Assembly (NCBI GenBank): GCA_036362985.1
Contig: JAYGXS010000004.1
Location: 20,793,708 to 20,857,707, forward strand
Source: Ligula intestinalis
Taxonomy: Eukaryota; Platyhelminthes; Cestoda; Diphyllobothriidea; Diphyllobothriidae
DNA length: 64,000 nt
Reading direction: 5' to 3'
In this document: piece by piece, positions 61,713-64,000 of the stretch
How the letters are laid out: each line of letters starts with the position of its first letter
How positions within the stretch are numbered: position 1 is the stretch's first letter
Translations under genes and position numbers: made by a program
Notes under the pieces: model-generated
Told to the model about the DNA's origin: nothing
What the model saw: only the letters and a program-made list of their open reading frames with translations
Databases searched by the model: none

Positions 61713-61730
61713 CTGGCATACGTATGCCAG
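61713..61730. other. perfect 18-bp palindrome
   Basis: CTGGCATACGTATGCCAG is its own reverse complement. It lies upstream of the Helitron Rep remnant in GC-rich sequence, possibly inside the element. It could be a protein-binding site or chance. Confidence 0.6.
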
Positions 61731-61949
61731 ACACACGCGACACGCCACCCGCTTTTCGCGCGCATGTCCGTACGTCGATCACATAGGGGACAGTGCCGGT
61801 GTCACTGTGTCTGTTTGTCCCCTTTACCATTGGCGGCAGGCAGCTGTTTCAGACTCGCGATTGCCATAGACATGACAAGTGGATGTGAATACGCCACGAG
61901 GGTGGGCGGGGGTGGGGAAGGGGTGGGGTGGAGGAGCAAAATGGGCGAG

Positions 61950-62888
61950 ACCGCTAAGATCTCGAGGACTGGGGAACGCCGTCTACCTCGCTATATGCAT
62001 GAGAAAACTCAGGATGCGTTGGTTTACGTTAGACTTTTTGGACGCCCGGATCTATTCATTACTTCTGCCTGCAACCCATTGTGGCCTGAAATTACTGATG
62101 AGCTGCTCCCCGGTAAAATGCCAAAGGATCGCCATGATTTGTCCACGCAGGTATTCCAGCTTAAGTTGAAAACCATGATGAAACTCATCACAAAATTCAA
62201 AATTTTCGGTGACGTTCAGTGTCATATGTACACTGTAGAGTGGCAAAAGTGAGGACTGCCCCATGCTCACATTTTGGTCGACAAATTCATATACGCAGAG
62301 TTGCCTTACCGGTCCGGTGACCTTGTTCTGCTTGAAACGATCAAAACTCAAATGGTGTATGGCCCATGCGGTCAGATAAATCCCAACGTTCCTTGCATGA
62401 AGGATGGTAAATGTACCAAGAGATATCCCAAGCGATTCCTAGGTGCAACTCAGACTGATGGCGATGATTACACTCTCTACAGAAGGCGACAACCTGAGAT
62501 TGGCGGATTCTAAGCAGTTATCAATGAAAGGCGAACCGATGGGGCTGTAATTGATAACCGGTGGATTGTGCCGTATTGTCCCCTACTGTCAAAAGTATTC
62601 GACGCCCACATCAATGTTGAATTTTGCAACTCAACGAAGTCCATCAAGTACGTCTGCAAGTACATCAACAAAGGTTCTGTCCCCCTTAACGCAGTTTCAT
62701 TACTGACAACGCCACATGTTCTGCATCACAGCTATGTACAAAGAGGGAGTTCAGAGGTATTTACCTATATTTCCCTAATAAAACTGAACTGAACATAATT
62801 ATTTTAAGAGGTTCTCCTATAAGGTTTGCCTACATAAGGGACAACAACATGTAAGGAAGCCCAAGGCGAAGCCGGGCTTCCGCGCTAG
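61950..62888 (+). mobile_element. Helitron remnant: Rep domain and 3' terminus, helicase absent
   Basis: Rep motifs in order: DLFITSACNPLWPEI (about 62047-62091), EWQK-stop-GLPHAHILVD (HUH-type histidine motif, about 62238-62280), CMKDGKCTKRYPK, LYRRR, and WIVPYCPLLSKVFDAHINVEF followed by YVCKY (the two tyrosines, about 62649-62663). TGA at about 62250 and a TAA at about 62512 interrupt it. The frame is lost near 62720, and the terminal hairpin with CTAG is reached 165 bp later, so the roughly 3-kb helicase region is deleted. The 5' TC end was not located with confidence. Confidence 0.9.
62855..62888 (+). other. Helitron 3' terminal hairpin and CTAG end
   Basis: GGAAGCCC (62855-62862) and GGGCTTCC (62874-62881) form a perfect 8-bp stem around an 11-nt loop. 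Three bases later comes CTAG (62885-62888), then a T. Helitrons end in CTRR behind a short hairpin and insert between A and T. Confidence 0.88.
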
Positions 62889-62889
62889 T

Positions 62890-64000
62890 AATATATAATC
62901 ACTCTCCAAAGACCTCACGATGAATTCCTACCAATAAATCGATACGAATAGCGTTTTGAAATAAAATCCATTGCCACCAAACATGTATATCCCTTTGGCG
63001 TGGGTCGTGAAACAAACGCAATGTAAAAATTTGACTTCGAGGTAGAAAATTTGTCATTGTTTTCGAGTATTGAACGTGGACTCACTCCGGAACCTACGGG
63101 AAACGTTTTGTCGTGTTCACTGATAGTAACTTCCCATGTTTATATTCTTTGTCCTACCGTCAAAAAGTTAAAAACCACGCGATCAGAACTCTTTGCTTAG
63201 CTAGCCGGATAAAAGAACGTTGAGTATTTCAAAGTTAAGAATAGTTTTCGAGTTTGGTACCTAAAAAAATATAGGGCTTTGCGTCCTTTGCCTTCTCTAT
63301 GCAATAAAAGAATGGCCGTAAGCAAAGATTTTTCTTGCGGATTAGAAGACACGATTGCCTGAAATATATCCATTCAGGGATGGATTCCAGGAAGGGTCCA
63401 AAGACCCCGATAAATATATTGATCGTTCCGGGGATCGAATTGTCTTCTTTGCACCACATATTCATACATTACAAAAAATTAATCGAATTCACTTTCGTTG
63501 ATATGAAGCTATTTTGAAAATACAACGGTTATTTTTGACGTTTTTTCCAGAGGTAACCTATCATAGAAAATCTTTTAATTAGTCGTAGGCATATGCTATC
63601 AAACTTCTGTTGTAGATGTTCTTTTTGTTCGACAATAATTTGCTGTTTTACATAGTTTCTTACTATTTCCCACATGGCCATCTTCCTACGAACTTATATT
63701 TTAAAAATTCATGTTTCGCATAAACTGTAACTGAAACTGGTAGATGCTTCTAACAAAATATCTTATTTGAAAGCTTTTGTTATGAACGTCGGACAGAATC
63801 TACATTTATGGGAAAAAGATTGAAACACTGAGAATCGTTAAAAATTCACCAGAATTTAAACGACGATCTGAAACTAATTTTAATCCAATACCTGAAATAT
63901 GCATGAATAAATGTGGCGAAAAAAGCTTCTTTTTGTACAAAAAAATAATACAGTCATGATTTCGCATGAAAATTATATCCACATTTATGAGTCTAATTTA
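62890..64000. other. unassigned AT-rich DNA to the window end
   Basis: Short frames only (63235-63465 minus, 63335-63517 plus), overlapping antisense, no recognised domain. Confidence 0.4.

Noticed and set aside
1..64000. CRISPR array, rRNA genes, bacterial promoters or operons.
   Set aside because: No regular short direct repeats with unique spacers, no rRNA core sequences and no prokaryotic gene layout were seen; the window is a eukaryotic chromosome segment.

Overview
This window is eukaryotic and most likely from a parasitic flatworm (Platyhelminthes). My weak preference is a diphyllobothriidean cestode or a digenean fluke; I cannot name a species. The reasons are: genes split by introns of about 24-45 nt near the 5' end and of several kb further 3', remnants of CR1/Jockey/RTE-type non-LTR retrotransposons of flatworm style, LTRs followed by a tRNA-Trp-like primer site, tRNA-derived SINEs, and AT-leaning intergenic DNA. 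No bacterial operons, rRNA genes, functional tRNA genes or CRISPR arrays were seen.

Three conserved genes can be rebuilt exon by exon from the sequence. UTP15 (rRNA-processing WD40 protein, minus strand, 10902-1045, seven exons). A PARK7/DJ-1 family protein (plus strand, 25959-26620, four exons with introns of 33, 43 and 25 nt). The translation termination factor eRF3/GSPT (minus strand, 44933-32774, seven exons; three mini-introns, then three large introns). A small two-exon gene may start divergently from eRF3 (45129-45561, plus). A chain of short exons at 20045-21322 (plus) has excellent splice sites, tiny introns and tyrosine motifs (TEYATV, TPYEEL, EAYVLL, TNYTVE) and matches no family I know. 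It is the best candidate here for something undescribed.

Layout: 0-11 kb, UTP15, with LINE remnants in its large 3' introns. 11-17 kb, a retrotransposon cluster with three LTR copies (two solo LTRs with intact 4-bp target duplications) alternating with broken reverse transcriptase fragments, plus a SINE. 17-20 kb, mostly unassigned, with a 10-N assembly gap at 19776. 20-21.3 kb, the novel exon cluster. 21.5-25.9 kb, a LINE fragment and a 96-bp tandem repeat. 25.9-26.7 kb, DJ-1. 29-32 kb, a nearly complete but broken RTE-like LINE. 32.8-44.9 kb, eRF3, whose introns carry LINE fragments and a pogo-like palindromic MITE. 45-54.2 kb, a CR1 fragment, a mariner-like MITE, a nearly full-length CR1 element on the minus strand, a SINE and another CR1 tail. 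54-61 kb, sparse, with a LINE fragment and a ~1 kb inverted-repeat element. 61.9-62.9 kb, a Helitron remnant with Rep motifs and a textbook 3' hairpin plus CTAG end.

The conserved genes share only general housekeeping roles: ribosome assembly (UTP15), translation termination (eRF3) and redox protection (DJ-1). The rest is mainly transposon sediment. All alignments to known families were made by eye from memory of the families; no search was run.
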